Origin: Streptantibioticus cattleyicolor NRRL 8057 = DSM 46488
GTDB taxonomy: Bacteria > Actinomycetota > Actinomycetes > Streptomycetales > Streptomycetaceae
Direction of reading: 5' to 3'
Length of the DNA stretch: 64,000 bases
Assembly: GCF_000240165.1 (NCBI RefSeq)
Contig: NC_017586.1
Location: 3,720,001-3,784,000, forward strand
Shown: piece after piece, positions 50,886 to 64,000 of the stretch
Numbering within the stretch: position 1 is the stretch's first letter
Layout of the letters: the number at the start of each line of letters is the position of its first letter
Notes under the pieces: generated by a model
The model's database searches: none
What the model was told of the DNA's origin: nothing
Seen by the model: the letters and a program-made list of their open reading frames with translations, nothing else
Program-made: the position numbers and the translations under genes

Positions 50886-51899
50886 TCACGACGCCAGCCA
50901 GTCGTCGATCCCGGCCAGCAGCCGCCGCCGCACCGGCTCCGGGGCGCGGGAACCCCGTACCGACTGGCGGGCCAGCTCGGCCAGCTCCTCGTCGCTGAAG
51001 CCGTGCGCCTGCCGGGCCAGCTCGTACTGGGCGGCCAGCCGGGAGCCGAACAGCAGCGGGTCGTCGGCGCCCAGCGCCATCGGCACCCCGGCCTCGAACA
51101 GGGTGCGCAGCGGAACGTCCTCGGGCTTCTCGTAGACGCCCAGCGCCACGTTGGACGCCGGGCAGACCTCGCAGGTGATCCGCTGCTCGGCGAGGCGGGC
51201 CAGCAGCGCCGGGTCCTCGGCGGCCCGCACCCCGTGGCCGACCCGGGCGGCGTGCAGGTCGTCCAGGCAGTCGCGGACGCTGCCGGGGCCGGCGAGTTCA
51301 CCGCCGTGCGGGGCGGCCAGCAGCCCGCCGTCCCGGGCGATGGCGAAGGCCCGGTCGAAGTCGCGGGCGAGGCCGCGCCGCTCGTCGTTGGAGAGCCCGA
51401 AGCCGACCACCCCGCGGTCGGCGTACCGCACCGCGAGCCGGGCCAGGGTGCGGGCGTCCAGCGGGTGACGGGTGCGGTTGGCGGCGACCACCACCGCCAT
51501 CCCGACCCCGGTCAGCCGGCTCGCCTCGTCCACCGCGTCCAGGATGATCTCCAGCGCCGGGATGAGCCCGCCCAGCCGCGGGGCGTACGAGGTCGGGTCC
51601 ACCTGGATCTCCAGCCACCCCGAGCCGTCCTCGACCTCCTCCTCGGCGGCCTCGCGGACCAGCCGGCGGATGTCCTCGGGGGTACGCAGCACCGAGCGGG
51701 CGATGTCGTACAGCCGCTGGAAGCGGAACCAGCCGCGCTCGTCGGTGGCCCGCAGCTTCGGCGGCTCGCCCGAGGTGAGCGCCTCCGGCAGGTGGACGCC
51801 GTAGGTCTCGGCCAGCTCCAGCAGCGTGCTGGTGCGCATCGAACCGGTGAAGTGCAGGTGGAGGTGGGCCTTGGGAAGCAGATGTACATCGCGCGCCAT
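50886..51899 (-). CDS. Adenosine deaminase-family protein
   Basis: 337 residues. Metal and catalytic motifs: HLHLH at 12-16, APHGGELAGPGSVRD with His and catalytic Glu, ARVGHGVRAAEDP, CPASNVALG and the metal Asp in ALGADDPLLFGSRL. Converts adenosine (or an adenine derivative) to inosine in purine salvage. ATG start; the 98-bp region upstream separates it from the aminotransferase on the same strand. Confidence 0.9.
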   Translation of the reverse strand: MARDVHLLPKAHLHLHFTGSMRTSTLLELAETYGVHLPEALTSGEPPKLRATDERGWFRFQRLYDIARSVLRTPEDIRRLVREAAEEEVEDGSGWLEIQVDPTSYAPRLGGLIPALEIILDAVDEASRLTGVGMAVVVAANRTRHPLDARTLARLAVRYADRGVVGFGLSNDERRGLARDFDRAFAIARDGGLLAAPHGGELAGPGSVRDCLDDLHAARVGHGVRAAEDPALLARLAEQRITCEVCPASNVALGVYEKPEDVPLRTLFEAGVPMALGADDPLLFGSRLAAQYELARQAHGFSDEELAELARQSVRGSRAPEPVRRRLLAGIDDWLAS

Positions 51900-51997
51900 C
51901 CCAAGATCCTGCTACAGCCAAGCCCCCGCCGGAACCGGTTTGCGCGACCGGGTCTTCCGAACGGGGGCTTGCCCGCAAGCGTGAGCGGACCGGCGGG

Positions 51998-53236
51998 TCA
52001 GTCGCGCGCCTCCGCCAGCAGCTTCTGGATCCGCGAGACGCCCTCGACCAAATCCTCGTCGCCGAGCGCGTACGACAGCCGCAGGTAACCCGGGGTGCCG
52101 AAGGCCTCACCCGGCACCACCGCGACCTCGGCCTCCTCCAGGATCAGCGCGGCCAGCTCCACGGTGTCCTTCGGGCGCTTGCCGCGGATCTCCTTGCCGA
52201 GCAGCGCCTTGACCGACGGGTAGGCGTAGAAGGCGCCCTCCGGCTCCGGGCAGAGCACGCCGTCGATCTCGTTGAGCATCCGCACCATGGTGCGCCGCCG
52301 CCGGTCGAAGGCGGCGCGCATGGTGGCCACCGCCTCCAGGCCGCCGGAGACCGCGGCCAGCGCCGCCGCCTGGGCCACGTTGGAGACGTTGGAGGTGGCG
52401 TGCGACTGGAGGTTGGTCGCCGCCTTGATCACGTCCTTGGGGCCGATCACCCAGCCGACCCGCCAGCCGGTCATGGCGTACGTCTTGGCGACGCCGTTGA
52501 CCACGACGCACTTGTCCCGCAGCTCGGGGACGACCACCGGCAGCGAGGTGAACTCGGCGTCCCCGTAGACCAGGTGCTCGTAGATCTCGTCGGTGAGGAC
52601 CCACAGGCCCTTCTCCGCGGCCCAGCGGCCGATCTCGGTGACCTGCTCGCGGGTGTAGACCGCGCCGGTGGGGTTGGACGGCGAGACGAAGAGCAGCACC
52701 TTGGTGTGCGGGGTCAGCGCCGCTTCCAGCTGCTCGACCGAGACCCGGTAGCCGGTGGTCTCGTCCGCCACGACCTCCACCGGCACGCCGCCCGCCAGCC
52801 GGATCGACTCGGGGTAGGTGGTCCAGTACGGGGCCGGGACGATGACCTCGTCGCCCGGGTCGAGGATGGCGGCGAACGCCTCGTAGATCGCCTGCTTGCC
52901 GCCGTTGGTCACCAGCACCTGGGAGGCTTCGACCTGGTAGCCGGAGTCACGCAGCGTCTTGGCGGCGATGGCCTCCTTCAGCTCCGGGAGGCCGCCGGCC
53001 GGGGTGTAGCGGTGGTACTTGGGGTCGCGGCAGGCCGCCACCGCCGCCTCGACGATGTAGTCGGGGGTGGGGAAGTCGGGCTCACCGGCCCCGAAGCCGA
53101 TGACCGGGCGGCCGGCCGCCTTGAGCGCCTTGGCCTTCGCGTCCACCGCGAGGGTGGCGGATTCGGAGATCGAGCCGATGCGGGCCGAGACCCGCCGTTC
53201 GGTAGGGGACTGGACGGGGGGAGTAGCTGCGGTCAT
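51998..53236 (-). CDS. aspC: Class I pyridoxal-phosphate aminotransferase (aspartate type)
   Basis: 412 residues from ATG 53236. PLP-binding Lys in [49 protein letters not shown] and [16 protein letters not shown], the usual order for subgroup I-gamma aspartate aminotransferase. Interconverts aspartate and 2-oxoglutarate with oxaloacetate and glutamate. Divergent from tRNA-Trp; an ATG 9 nt upstream is an alternative start. Confidence 0.92.
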   Translation of the reverse strand: MTAATPPVQSPTERRVSARIGSISESATLAVDAKAKALKAAGRPVIGFGAGEPDFPTPDYIVEAAVAACRDPKYHRYTPAGGLPELKEAIAAKTLRDSGYQVEASQVLVTNGGKQAIYEAFAAILDPGDEVIVPAPYWTTYPESIRLAGGVPVEVVADETTGYRVSVEQLEAALTPHTKVLLFVSPSNPTGAVYTREQVTEIGRWAAEKGLWVLTDEIYEHLVYGDAEFTSLPVVVPELRDKCVVVNGVAKTYAMTGWRVGWVIGPKDVIKAATNLQSHATSNVSNVAQAAALAAVSGGLEAVATMRAAFDRRRRTMVRMLNEIDGVLCPEPEGAFYAYPSVKALLGKEIRGKRPKDTVELAALILEEAEVAVVPGEAFGTPGYLRLSYALGDEDLVEGVSRIQKLLAEARD

Positions 53237-53427
53237 GACTGCCATCGTCGCAGACCCGGCGGGGCCCCGGCACGGGGGTTTGTCCAGGTGTCCCACGCCG
53301 GAGTGGCCCAGGTCGTTCGACGCCCGGCCGGGAAACCCGTACACTCATGCCTCGTTGGTCCTCGACGGCGGATCAGTGCTGCGTGCCCTGTGCGACGGTT
53401 CTGATGCGGTAGGTTGGGGTAAACCAA

Positions 53428-53500
53428 AGGGTCGTAGCTCAAGTGGTAGAGCACTGGTCTCCAAAACCAGCGGTTGGGGGTTCAAGTCCCTCCGGCCCTG
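53428..53500 (+). tRNA. tRNA-Trp (CCA)
   Basis: 73 nt. Acceptor AGGGTCG with CGGCCCT (one G-U), anticodon loop CTCCAAA between CTGGT and ACCAG giving CCA, T arm GGTTCAAGTCC, discriminator G. Directly precedes secE, the usual arrangement. Confidence 0.97.
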
Positions 53501-53622
53501 CTACACGCATCATCACCGCGGGTGCGTGCACGCGTACGTTGTGAACTGCCGTAAGAAAGCACCACCGCCGTGCGGCTCGACCGGGCGCGGCACGGCCGAG
53601 ACCCGGATTCAGGTGAGGACGA

Positions 53623-53928
53623 GTGACGGAAGCCTTGGGCTCCACCGCGACGCCTGAAAGTGGTCGACCCGAGAACGAGGCCGACGAGGCGCTCGACGCG
53701 AGGGCGAAGAAGAAGCGCGGCGGAAAGCGCGGCAAGAAGGGCCCCTTCGCCCGGATCGGACTCTTCTACCGGCAGATCATCGCGGAGCTGCGGAAGGTCG
53801 TCTGGCCCGCCCGCAACGACCTCATGTCGTACACCACCGTGGTGATCGTCTTCGTCGCGGTCATGATCGGTATCGTGACCGTGGTCGACTGGGGATTCTC
53901 CTCGCTGCTGAAGTACGTCTTCGGCTGA
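53623..53928 (+). CDS. secE: Preprotein translocase subunit SecE
   Basis: 101 residues from a GTG. Hydrophilic, Lys-rich first half (RAKKKRGGKRGKKGPFARIG), conserved amphipathic helix FYRQIIAELRKVVWPARNDL and a single membrane helix (YTTVVIVFVAVMIGIVTVV), the minimal SecE form of actinobacteria. Clamps the SecY halves in the translocon. nusG follows after 79 bp. Confidence 0.95.
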   Translation: MTEALGSTATPESGRPENEADEALDARAKKKRGGKRGKKGPFARIGLFYRQIIAELRKVVWPARNDLMSYTTVVIVFVAVMIGIVTVVDWGFSSLLKYVFG

Positions 53929-54007
53929 GACCCCGCCAAGGGCGCCCGCCACCGCGGTCGCCCGAGCGCATCGTTCCACCCCTTGAAGCCAGGAAGAAGC
54001 AGCCATC

Positions 54008-54916
54008 GTGTCTGACCCGAACCTGTACGACGCCGACGAGACCGCCGCGGCGGCCGACGAGGCTGCGGCGAGCGCAGAATCGGTCGAGGCCCAGGGCGAC
54101 GACACCGAGCGCGACACCGCCGCGGCGGCCGAGGAGACCGCGGCTGCGGAGACCACCGAGGAGGCCGCGGAGGACGAGGCCGCCGAGGAGACCGGGGCCG
54201 AGGACGCCGAGGCCGGGACCGAGGGCGTCGAGACCGAGGGCGTCGAGACCGAGGGCGTCGAGACCGAGGCCGTCGAGGAGGCCGAGGAGCCGGCCGCCCC
54301 CGCCGTCGACCCGGTGACCGCGTTCCGCGAGGAGCTGCGCACCCTGCCCGGCGACTGGTACGTGATCCACACCTACGCCGGTTACGAGAACCGCGTGAAG
54401 GCCAACCTGGAGCAGCGCGCCGTCTCGCTCAACGTCGAGGACTACATCTTCCAGGCCGAGGTGCCGCAGGAGGAGGTCGTCCAGATCAAGAACGGCGACC
54501 GGCGCACCGTCAAGCAGAACAAGCTCCCCGGCTACGTGCTCGTCCGCATGGACCTGACCAACGAGTCGTGGGGCGTGGTCCGCAACACCCCGGGTGTCAC
54601 CGGCTTCGTCGGCAACGCCTACGACCCGTACCCGCTCACCCTGGACGAGGTCGTCAAGATGCTCGCCCCGGAGGTCGAGGAGCAGGCCGCGGCGGGCGCC
54701 GAGGGCGGCGAGGCCGCGCCGAAGAAGAAGGTCGAGGTCCAGGTGCTGGACTTCGAGGTCGGCGACTCGGTGACGGTGACCGACGGTCCCTTCGCCACCC
54801 TCCAGGCGACCATCAACGAGATCAACCCCGACTCCAAGAAGGTCAAGGGCCTGGTGGAGATCTTCGGCCGGGAGACCCCGGTGGAGCTCTCCTTCGACCA
54901 GATCCAGAAGAACTGA
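54008..54916 (+). CDS. nusG: Transcription termination/antitermination factor NusG
   Basis: 302 residues from a GTG. The first 110 residues form an Ala/Glu/Asp-rich acidic extension with four tandem TEGVE-type units. NGN domain from about 115 ([60 protein letters not shown]), KOW domain at the end ([40 protein letters not shown]). Binds RNA polymerase and couples it to Rho or the ribosome. Such acidic tails are common in streptomycete NusG. Confidence 0.95.
   Translation: MSDPNLYDADETAAAADEAAASAESVEAQGDDTERDTAAAAEETAAAETTEEAAEDEAAEETGAEDAEAGTEGVETEGVETEGVETEAVEEAEEPAAPAVDPVTAFREELRTLPGDWYVIHTYAGYENRVKANLEQRAVSLNVEDYIFQAEVPQEEVVQIKNGDRRTVKQNKLPGYVLVRMDLTNESWGVVRNTPGVTGFVGNAYDPYPLTLDEVVKMLAPEVEEQAAAGAEGGEAAPKKKVEVQVLDFEVGDSVTVTDGPFATLQATINEINPDSKKVKGLVEIFGRETPVELSFDQIQKN
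54218..54277. repeat. Four tandem 15-bp units in nusG
   Basis: ACCGAGGGCGTCGAG three times, then once with one change (ACCGAGGCCGTCGAG). In-frame expansion giving TEGVE repeats in the acidic region; copy number should vary between strains. Confidence 0.9.
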
Positions 54917-55093
54917 CCACGGTTCTTCCCACCGCTTCCGTCCAGGTCAGCCCGGCGCTCGCAGCCGGTCTGACCTGCTCGGTTTCAGGCCGCGCGGCGG
55001 TACCCGTTATCGTTGTGCGGTATGCCTGCCGGCGGGTGCGTGCCGCCTGCCCGCGGGTGTGAACACTCTCGACTCAGGACCCGGAGAGAGCAC

Positions 55094-55528
55094 ATGCCTC
55101 CCAAGAAGAAGAAGGTCACGGGGCTGATCAAGCTCCAGATCCAGGCCGGTGCCGCCAACCCGGCCCCGCCGGTCGGTCCGGCGCTGGGTCAGCACGGCGT
55201 CAACATCATGGAGTTCTGCAAGGCCTACAACGCCGCGACCGAGTCGCAGCGTGGCATGGTCGTGCCGGTGGAGATCACGGTCTACGAGGACCGTTCCTTC
55301 ACCTTCGTGACCAAGACTCCGCCGGCCGCGAAGCTGATCCTCAAGGCCGCCGGCGTCGAGAAGGGCTCCGGCGAGCCGCACTCGAAGAAGGTCGCCAAGA
55401 TCACCCGCGACCAGGTCCGGGAGATCGCCACCACCAAGATGCCCGACCTGAACGCCAACGACCTGGACGCCGCCGAGAAGATCATCGCCGGCACCGCCCG
55501 TTCCATGGGCATCACGGTCGAGGGCTGA
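55094..55528 (+). CDS. rplK: 50S ribosomal protein L11
   Basis: 144 residues, ATG with GGAGAGAG upstream. [60 protein letters not shown] and SMGITVEG ending are canonical. L11 forms the GTPase-associated stalk base on 23S rRNA and is a thiostrepton target site. The 177-bp gap after nusG probably holds a promoter with TTATCGT near 55010. Confidence 0.97.
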
Positions 55529-55604
55529 CGACCGACCTTTCGAGGTGGGAGGGCCACGCGCCGGCCCGTACCACGACTCCACACAGACTCACGTAGGAGC
55601 AGTA

Positions 55605-56327
55605 GTGAAGCGCAGCAAGTCCTTCCGGGCTGCGGAGGCCAAGGTCGACCGGGAGCGTCAGTACGCCCCGCTCGAGGCCGTCCGTCTCGCCAAGGAGACC
55701 TCCACCGCCAAGTTCGACGCCACCGTCGAGGTGGCCATGCGTCTGGGTGTCGACCCGCGCAAGGCCGACCAGATGGTGCGTGGCACCGTCAACCTTCCGC
55801 ACGGCACCGGCAAGACCGCCCGGGTCCTGGTCTTCGCGACCGGTGACCGTGCTGCGGCTGCGGAGGCCGCCGGCGCCGACATCGTCGGCTCCGACGAACT
55901 GATCGACGAGGTCGCCAAGGGCCGCCTGGACTTCGACGCCGTCGTCGCCACCCCGGACCTGATGGGCAAGGTCGGCCGCCTCGGCCGCGTGCTCGGTCCG
56001 CGTGGTCTGATGCCGAACCCGAAGACCGGCACCGTCACTCCGGACGTGGCCAAGGCCGTGACCGACATCAAGGGCGGCAAGATCGAGTTCCGTGTCGACA
56101 AGCACGCGAACCTCCACTTCATCATCGGCAAGGCCTCCTTCGGCGAGCAGCAGCTGGTGGAGAACTACGCCGCGGCGCTGGAGGAGATCCTGCGTCTGAA
56201 GCCGTCCGCCGCCAAGGGCCGGTACATCAAGAAGGCCGCCATCACCACCACGATGGGCCCCGGCATCCCGGTCGACCCCAACCGCACCCGGAACCTCCTC
56301 GTCGAGGAAGACCCGGCCGCGGTCTGA
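55605..56327 (+). CDS. rplA: 50S ribosomal protein L1
   Basis: 240 residues from a GTG with GGAG 5 nt upstream. [17 protein letters not shown] start, [40 protein letters not shown] and [16 protein letters not shown] match L1. Binds the mobile L1 stalk and represses its own mRNA in other bacteria. Followed by a terminator, so rplKA form a transcription unit. Confidence 0.97.
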   Translation: MKRSKSFRAAEAKVDRERQYAPLEAVRLAKETSTAKFDATVEVAMRLGVDPRKADQMVRGTVNLPHGTGKTARVLVFATGDRAAAAEAAGADIVGSDELIDEVAKGRLDFDAVVATPDLMGKVGRLGRVLGPRGLMPNPKTGTVTPDVAKAVTDIKGGKIEFRVDKHANLHFIIGKASFGEQQLVENYAAALEEILRLKPSAAKGRYIKKAAITTTMGPGIPVDPNRTRNLLVEEDPAAV

Positions 56328-56342
56328 CGCCCGGCATCCCGG

Positions 56343-56378
56343 AAGGCCGGTCCCCGCATCGCGCGGGGGCCGGCCTTT
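56343..56378 (+). terminator. rplKA terminator
   Basis: 15-bp stem AAGGCCGGTCCCCGC / GCGGGGGCCGGCCTT with one G-U pair and a short loop, then TTCG. 16 bp after the rplA stop. Confidence 0.85.
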
Positions 56379-56441
56379 CGCCGTGGTGTCCGTGGTGTGC
56401 GTTACGTTGCTGCCCTCTCAAAGTGAACAGGGGCGGGAACG

Positions 56442-57362
56442 ATGGCACAGGCAGGACGGGGCAGGGTGGCGGGGCGCACGGCCGGTGCGGTGGCCGTGGT
56501 GGCCGCGCTGGCGACGCTGACGGCGTGCGGGGGCGGCACCAAGTCCGCCGCGGGCTCTGGGCAGTCGTCCACGGCGACCCCGGCACCGATCGGGGCCTCC
56601 GCGATGGACGTGCTGATGAAGGTCGCGGACCGGATGGACCGAGCCCATTCGGTGAAGGTCGTGGGGACGATCGGCCAGGGCGCCGGCTCCCCGGGTATCT
56701 CCAGCACGGGGGCGTTCGACTGGTCCGACGGGATGACCGGTGAGGTCGACCTGGTGCCCGGCAGCCCGCTCGCCAAGCTGGGGATGCTCGGCTACCGCTA
56801 CACCCCCGACGCGATGTACACGCACTACGGGAGCGAGTTCGCACGGCACACCGGTGGCCGGCACTGGCTGAAGTTCGACTACGCGACGCTCGCCAAGGTG
56901 AGCGCACAGGGCGCGATGGTGCGCCAGCTGCTCCAGAACAACAACCCGGTGCAGTCGGTGAAGCTGCTGATCGCCGGAGGCGACGTGAAGAAGGTCGGCA
57001 CCGAGTCGTTGTACGGCGTGACCGCGACCCATTACGCGGGCGTGGTCGACGCGGACAAGCTCGTCGGTCAGCAGGCCCGCGGGCTCGATCCGAAGCAGTT
57101 GAAGCTGTTCAAGGACAACCTGGCCGAGGCCGGCGTCACCAGCGAGACCATCGACCTGTGGGTGGACTCGCACGACCTGCCGGTGAAGAAGAGGGAAGAG
57201 CTGGACTCCGCGGGTGGCCGCATGGTCTCGACGGTCGACTACTCCGACTACGGTGTCGCCGTCGATGCCCAGGCGCCGCCCGCCTCCGACACCGTCGACT
57301 CCTCCGAGCTGCCGGAGAACCCCGGTGACACCGGCGCCCCGGGCGCCAGCCGACTGGCCTGA
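56442..57362 (+). CDS. LppX/LprG-like lipoprotein
   Basis: 306 residues. Signal peptide with lipobox LTAC, lipidated Cys29 (AALATLTACGGG). The mature part has the pattern of the LppX_LprAFG beta-saddle fold (IGASAMDVLMKVADRMDRAH; PVQSVKLLIAGGDVKKVGTE; DLWVDSHDLPVKKREELDSA). Anchored outside the membrane. Relatives in mycobacteria carry lipids; the substrate here is unknown. It lies between rplA and rplJ, a place where a lipoprotein is usual in streptomycetes. Confidence 0.82.
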   Translation: MAQAGRGRVAGRTAGAVAVVAALATLTACGGGTKSAAGSGQSSTATPAPIGASAMDVLMKVADRMDRAHSVKVVGTIGQGAGSPGISSTGAFDWSDGMTGEVDLVPGSPLAKLGMLGYRYTPDAMYTHYGSEFARHTGGRHWLKFDYATLAKVSAQGAMVRQLLQNNNPVQSVKLLIAGGDVKKVGTESLYGVTATHYAGVVDADKLVGQQARGLDPKQLKLFKDNLAEAGVTSETIDLWVDSHDLPVKKREELDSAGGRMVSTVDYSDYGVAVDAQAPPASDTVDSSELPENPGDTGAPGASRLA

Positions 57363-57380
57363 CGGTTACGCCCCACCCGT

Positions 57381-57414
57381 CCCCCGGGCGGCGATTTGCC
57401 TCGTCGCCCGGGGG
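57381..57414 (+). terminator. Terminator after the lipoprotein gene
   Basis: 14-bp stem CCCCCGGGCGGCGA / TCGTCGCCCGGGGG (one G-U) with a 6-nt loop, 18 bp after the stop. Confidence 0.8.
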
Positions 57415-57530
57415 TCCCGTACGCTTCCGGGGAAGCCAGAGACCGCTGGTCGTCGCTGTGCCGTTTTGTGGGCGCGGCGGCCGAAGGATCCGCTAACCGC
57501 GGGCGACCTGCGCAGGTGACATCGGAGAAG

Positions 57531-57655
57531 CTCCCGGACGCATTGTGTCCGGTCGAGCCACGCCCCGTGCGCCTGCGCCGGGGCGTTTCGTATGTGTCAA
57601 GCCTCCTCCTTCGCGTCCTTGCGGTCCGCAATCACCCGGAAGGAGGCCGAGGCTC
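57531..57655 (+). ncRNA. Candidate L10 leader of rplJL mRNA
   Basis: Before rplJ lie two hairpins: CCGGAC/GTCCGG (57534-57552) flanked by CTC and GAG with a two-base bulge on the 3' side, and CGCCCCG/CGGGGCG (57561-57585) followed by TTTCG. The position and bulged first stem are consistent with the L10(L12)4-binding autoregulatory leader known in many bacteria. Not verified by a covariance model. Confidence 0.5.
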
Positions 57656-58216
57656 ATGGCGAGGCCCGACAAGGCTGCCGCGGTTGCCGAGCTGACGGAC
57701 AAGTTCCGCAGCGCGAACGCCGCAGTGGTCACGGCGTACACCGGCCTGAGCGTGGCGCAGCTCAAGGATCTGCGCCGTGCTCTCGGTGAGAACGCCCAGT
57801 ACCGCGTTGCGAAGAACACGCTGACCAAGATCGCGGCCAACGAGGCCGGGATCAGCTCGCTCGACGACCTGCTCAACGGGTCGACGGCGCTCGCCTTCGT
57901 CACCGGTGACCCGGTGGAGGCGGCGAAGGGCCTGCGTGACTTCGCCAAGGACAACCCCGCGCTGGTCATCAAGGGCGGTGTCCTCGAGGGCAAGGCGCTG
58001 TCCGCCGAAGAGATCACCAAGCTCGCGGACCTCGAGTCCCGCGAGGTGCTGCTCGCCAAGCTGGCGGGTGCCATGAAGGCCAAGCAGTCCCAGGCTGCCG
58101 CGCTCTTCCAGGCCCTGCCGTCGAAGTTCGTCCGCACCGCGGAGGCGCTTCGGGTCAAGGTCGAGCAGGGCGGTGCCGGTACGCCGGCTCCCGCCGAGGC
58201 CGAGTCCGCCGAGTAA
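57656..58216 (+). CDS. rplJ: 50S ribosomal protein L10
   Basis: 186 residues from ATG 57656 with AGGAGG upstream. [58 protein letters not shown] and a C-terminal helix for L7/L12 dimers. Stalk base protein binding L11 and 23S rRNA; represses its own operon via the leader upstream. Confidence 0.97.
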   Translation: MARPDKAAAVAELTDKFRSANAAVVTAYTGLSVAQLKDLRRALGENAQYRVAKNTLTKIAANEAGISSLDDLLNGSTALAFVTGDPVEAAKGLRDFAKDNPALVIKGGVLEGKALSAEEITKLADLESREVLLAKLAGAMKAKQSQAAALFQALPSKFVRTAEALRVKVEQGGAGTPAPAEAESAE

Positions 58217-58309
58217 TCACCCGGTTCTCGGTCGCAGCGGGCCAGCGCAAGCCCGCCACAACCAAGCGAAAACCCCGGCACCTGCCGAATTAGTGGAAGG
58301 ACCGCCACC

Positions 58310-58696
58310 ATGGCGAAGCTGACCCAGGAAGAGCTGCTGGAGCAGTTCGAGGGCATGACCCTGATCGAGCTGTCCGAGTTCGTGAAGGCCTTCGAGGAGA
58401 AGTTCGACGTCACCGCCGCCGCCCCGGCCGCCGTCGTCGCCGCCGGTGCCCCGGGTGCCCCGGCCGCCGCCGAGGTCGAGGAGAAGGACGAGTTCGACGT
58501 CATCCTCACCTCCGCCGGTGACAAGAAGATCCAGGTCATCAAGGTCGTGCGTGAGCTGACCTCGCTGGGCCTGAAGGAGGCCAAGGACCTGGTCGACGGT
58601 GCGCCGAAGCCGCTGCTCGAGAAGGTCAACAAGGAGGCCGCGGACAAGGCGAAGGAGGCCCTGGAGGCCGCCGGCGCCGGTGTCGAGGTCAAGTAA
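58310..58696 (+). CDS. rplL: 50S ribosomal protein L7/L12
   Basis: 128 residues, ATG with GGAAGG upstream. N-terminal dimer domain ([20 protein letters not shown]), Ala/Val hinge ([20 protein letters not shown]) and C-terminal factor-binding domain ([20 protein letters not shown]). Recruits translation GTPases. Second gene of the rplJL unit; a strong terminator follows 90 bp later. Confidence 0.97.
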   Translation: MAKLTQEELLEQFEGMTLIELSEFVKAFEEKFDVTAAAPAAVVAAGAPGAPAAAEVEEKDEFDVILTSAGDKKIQVIKVVRELTSLGLKEAKDLVDGAPKPLLEKVNKEAADKAKEALEAAGAGVEVK

Positions 58697-58786
58697 GACC
58701 CTTCGCGGGGTCCCGGTACCCCGTACGGGCCGTCCAGGCCCGGCACGGCCGTGTGTCGTGCGTGCCCCTTTCGAGGGGCTGATCAG

Positions 58787-58824
58787 CCGCAGGGCGGCCA
58801 CCCGTTCGGGTGGTCGCCCTGCGG
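58787..58824 (+). terminator. rplJL terminator/attenuator
   Basis: 17-bp stem CCGCAGGGCGGCCACCC / GGGTGGTCGCCCTGCGG with one G-U pair and a GTTC tetraloop, followed by TCTTCG. One of the strongest hairpins in the window. It would limit rplJL readthrough into rpoB. Confidence 0.85.
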
Positions 58825-59162
58825 TCTTCGCGCCGTGGGGACCCGGCTGCACGCCGTTGTCGGTGGCGGCGGGTATGGTGATCTTCGCTGGTTCGGCGAC
58901 CCCTCCGGCCGGGAGCGTGTGAGCATCCGCGCGGGGCGGGACCCTTGACGAACCGCACGCAGCGCGCAATTCTCGGGGAGTTCCCTCGCGAGGCAGGGGG
59001 GACGTCGTGGCGCCGATCCGAGCGGCTGACGGAGTCGAGGCATGGATCGCCCGCGATGCGGGAATGACTGAGGTCGGGCGCAGGACAGGAAGCCGGGGCT
59101 CGGCCGAGGCCGGGCCTACCGCATGACGAGGGGGAGATGATTCGGGTTCCGAATCACTGCTC

Positions 59163-59191
59163 TGGACATCAGTGTGCCGAGTGGCTACACT
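59163..59191 (+). promoter_or_regulatory. rpoB promoter, vegetative type
   Basis: TGGACA at 59163-59168, 17-bp spacer, TACACT at 59186-59191, a good match to the HrdB/sigma-70 consensus. It predicts a start near 59198 and a leader of about 160 nt before the TTG of rpoB. Confidence 0.6.
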
Positions 59192-59358
59192 GACCCTTTG
59201 CGCTGCCTGTTAGCTGCTGCCTGGCCCGTCACCAGGGGCAAGCCCACATCTGAGCATGGCTGAGGGAGATGGCCCGGTCCCGGGGCATCGGCCATGAGCG
59301 TGCTCAGGGGCGGACCGGTACGCGCGTAGTGAGTCCGAGCCCTCGGAAGGACCCCCTC

Positions 59359-62844
<3,486 letters not shown>

Positions 62845-62849
62845 CGGGC

Positions 62850-62899
62850 CCTCCCGCCGCCGTACCCCGCCGCCTCGGCGGCGGGCCGGCGGCGGGAGG
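62850..62899 (+). other. rpoB-rpoC intergenic hairpin
   Basis: Outer arms CCTCCCGCCGCC / GGCGGCGGGAGG (62850-62861, 62888-62899) enclosing a further GC-rich stem. It lies in the 132-bp gap between rpoB and rpoC; probably an RNA processing or stability element rather than a full terminator, since rpoC must be expressed. Confidence 0.6.
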
Positions 62900-62976
62900 T
62901 GACCCAGCCCCGGCGAGGGGCCGGACCCCGACAGACCATGTTTGACTTTCGACCCCGAAAGAGGGATTGACGACCA

Positions 62977-64000
62977 GTGCTCGACGTCAACTTCTTCGAC
63001 GAGCTGCGGATCGGCCTGGCCACCGCGGACGACATCCGTCAGTGGTCGCACGGCGAGGTTAAGAAGCCGGAGACCATCAACTACCGCACCCTCAAGCCGG
63101 AAAAGGACGGGCTCTTCTGCGAGAAGATCTTCGGCCCCACCCGGGACTGGGAGTGCTACTGCGGTAAGTACAAGCGGGTCCGCTTCAAGGGCATCATCTG
63201 CGAGCGGTGCGGCGTCGAGGTGACCCGTGCCAAGGTGCGCCGTGAGCGGATGGGCCACATCGAGCTGGCCGCCCCGGTGACCCACATCTGGTACTTCAAG
63301 GGCGTCCCGTCCCGCCTGGGCTACCTGCTCGACCTGGCGCCGAAGGACCTGGAGAAGGTCATCTACTTCGCCGCCTACATGATCACGTGGGTGGACGAGG
63401 AGCGCCGCACCCGTGACCTGCCGTCGCTGGAGGCGCACGTCTCCGTCGAGCGGCAGCAGATCGAGCAGCGCCGCGACGCGGACATCGAGGCCCGGCAGAA
63501 GAAGCTCGAGGCCGACCTCGCCGAGCTGGAGGCGGAGGGCGCCAAGACCGACGCCCGCCGCAAGGTCCGCGACGGCGCCGAGCGGGAGATGAAGCAGCTG
63601 CGCGACCGCGCCCAGCGCGAGATCGACCGCCTCGACGAGGTGTGGAGCCGCTTCAAGTCGCTCAAGGTCCAGGACCTGGAGGGCGACGAGCTGCTCTACC
63701 GCGAGCTGCGCGACCGCTTCGGCACCTACTTCCAGGGCGGCATGGGCGCCGCGGCGCTCCAGAAGCGCCTGGAGTCCTTCGACCTGGAGGAGGAGGCCGC
63801 CAAGCTCCGCGAGATCATCCGCACCGGCAAGGGCCAGAAGAAGACCCGTGCGCTCAAGCGCCTCAAGGTCGTCTCCGCCTTCCTGCAGACCCGCAACAGC
63901 CCGATGGGCATGGTGCTCGACTGCGTCCCGGTGATCCCGCCGGACCTGCGGCCGATGGTCCAGCTCGACGGTGGCCGCTTCGCCACCTCCGACCTGAACG
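62977..64000 (+). CDS. rpoC: RNA polymerase subunit beta', N-terminal part
   Basis: 341 residues visible from GTG 62977, cut by the window end. Begins [19 protein letters not shown]. The zinc-binding domain has [20 protein letters not shown]; the coiled coil around [20 protein letters not shown] is an actinobacterial-type insertion, and the C-terminal visible part reaches the [20 protein letters not shown] active-site entry. Same operon as rpoB. Confidence 0.98.
   Translation, partial: MLDVNFFDELRIGLATADDIRQWSHGEVKKPETINYRTLKPEKDGLFCEKIFGPTRDWECYCGKYKRVRFKGIICERCGVEVTRAKVRRERMGHIELAAPVTHIWYFKGVPSRLGYLLDLAPKDLEKVIYFAAYMITWVDEERRTRDLPSLEAHVSVERQQIEQRRDADIEARQKKLEADLAELEAEGAKTDARRKVRDGAEREMKQLRDRAQREIDRLDEVWSRFKSLKVQDLEGDELLYRELRDRFGTYFQGGMGAAALQKRLESFDLEEEAAKLREIIRTGKGQKKTRALKRLKVVSAFLQTRNSPMGMVLDCVPVIPPDLRPMVQLDGGRFATSDLN

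Larger units (their letters stand above)
58697..59358 (+). promoter_or_regulatory. rplL-rpoB intergenic region
   Basis: 662 bp without a gene. It holds the rplL terminator (58787-58824), a stretch of about 340 bp with no recognised element, and a promoter about 170 bp before rpoB. Most rpoB transcription should therefore start here, with some readthrough from rplJL. Confidence 0.6.

Overview
The window is very GC-rich, has GTG/TTG starts behind GGAGG-type ribosome sites, and carries gene orders typical of a Streptomyces-like actinomycete. These include nuoABCHIJKLMN, a tRNA-Tyr that hosts an integrated element, and tRNA-Trp/secE/nusG/rplKA/rplJL/rpoBC. The RpoB sequence and its TTG start also look streptomycete. 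From memory, the backbone parallels the S. coelicolor SCO4593-SCO4655 interval, where SLP1 sits in the same tRNA-Tyr; I could not run an alignment.

Layout. 1-9.2 kb: the tail of an ABC-2 permease, an APC-type permease, ferredoxin-dependent 2-oxoacid oxidoreductase korBA, and a LuxR-type response regulator with two tandem-duplicated histidine kinases. 9.5-19.2 kb: a ten-gene complex I operon lacking nuoD, nuoE, nuoF and nuoG. 19.3-21.5 kb: htpX, a YccF-type membrane protein, a YajQ-type protein and tRNA-Tyr.

21.46-39.56 kb: an actinomycete integrative and conjugative element (AICE) of about 18.0 kb, bounded by a 51-bp direct repeat made from the 3' part of tRNA-Tyr. Reading leftward on the minus strand, it encodes a KilB-like membrane protein, a small peptide, a DUF4097 protein and a DUF3307-like membrane protein. 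A chain of six overlapping genes follows, including a GGDEF protein and a DUF2637 protein. Then come the TraB/FtsK DNA pump, three small genes, a C5 methyltransferase, a prim-pol, an ATPase, xis and int. At the right end a GntR regulator and a glycosyltransferase run the other way, followed by a small membrane protein. The element is rich in unexplained DNA structure. It has a nine-copy GTGACGC iteron cluster (candidate origin). It has three intercistronic hairpins with different, perfectly compensated stems around the same 19-nt loop. It has CCGCTA/TAGCGG palindromes just 3' of traB (candidate clt), and a GTTCAC array inside the DUF2637 gene read in two different frames.

39.6-53.3 kb: chromosomal genes including a second glycosyltransferase related to the element's one, a GT39-type membrane glycosyltransferase, an NAD(P)-binding protein, an amidohydrolase that seems to lack catalytic residues, tRNA-Thr, tRNA-Met, rpmG, two MaoC-type dehydratase genes, murB, a membrane protein, an adenosine deaminase and an aspartate aminotransferase. 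53.4-64 kb: tRNA-Trp, secE, nusG, rplK, rplA, a lipoprotein, rplJ, rplL, rpoB and the start of rpoC.

Functionally, the backbone combines low-potential electron production (KorAB), an incomplete proton-pumping complex I and the core transcription/translation machinery. The AICE brings its own integration, replication, transfer, regulation and cargo modules.
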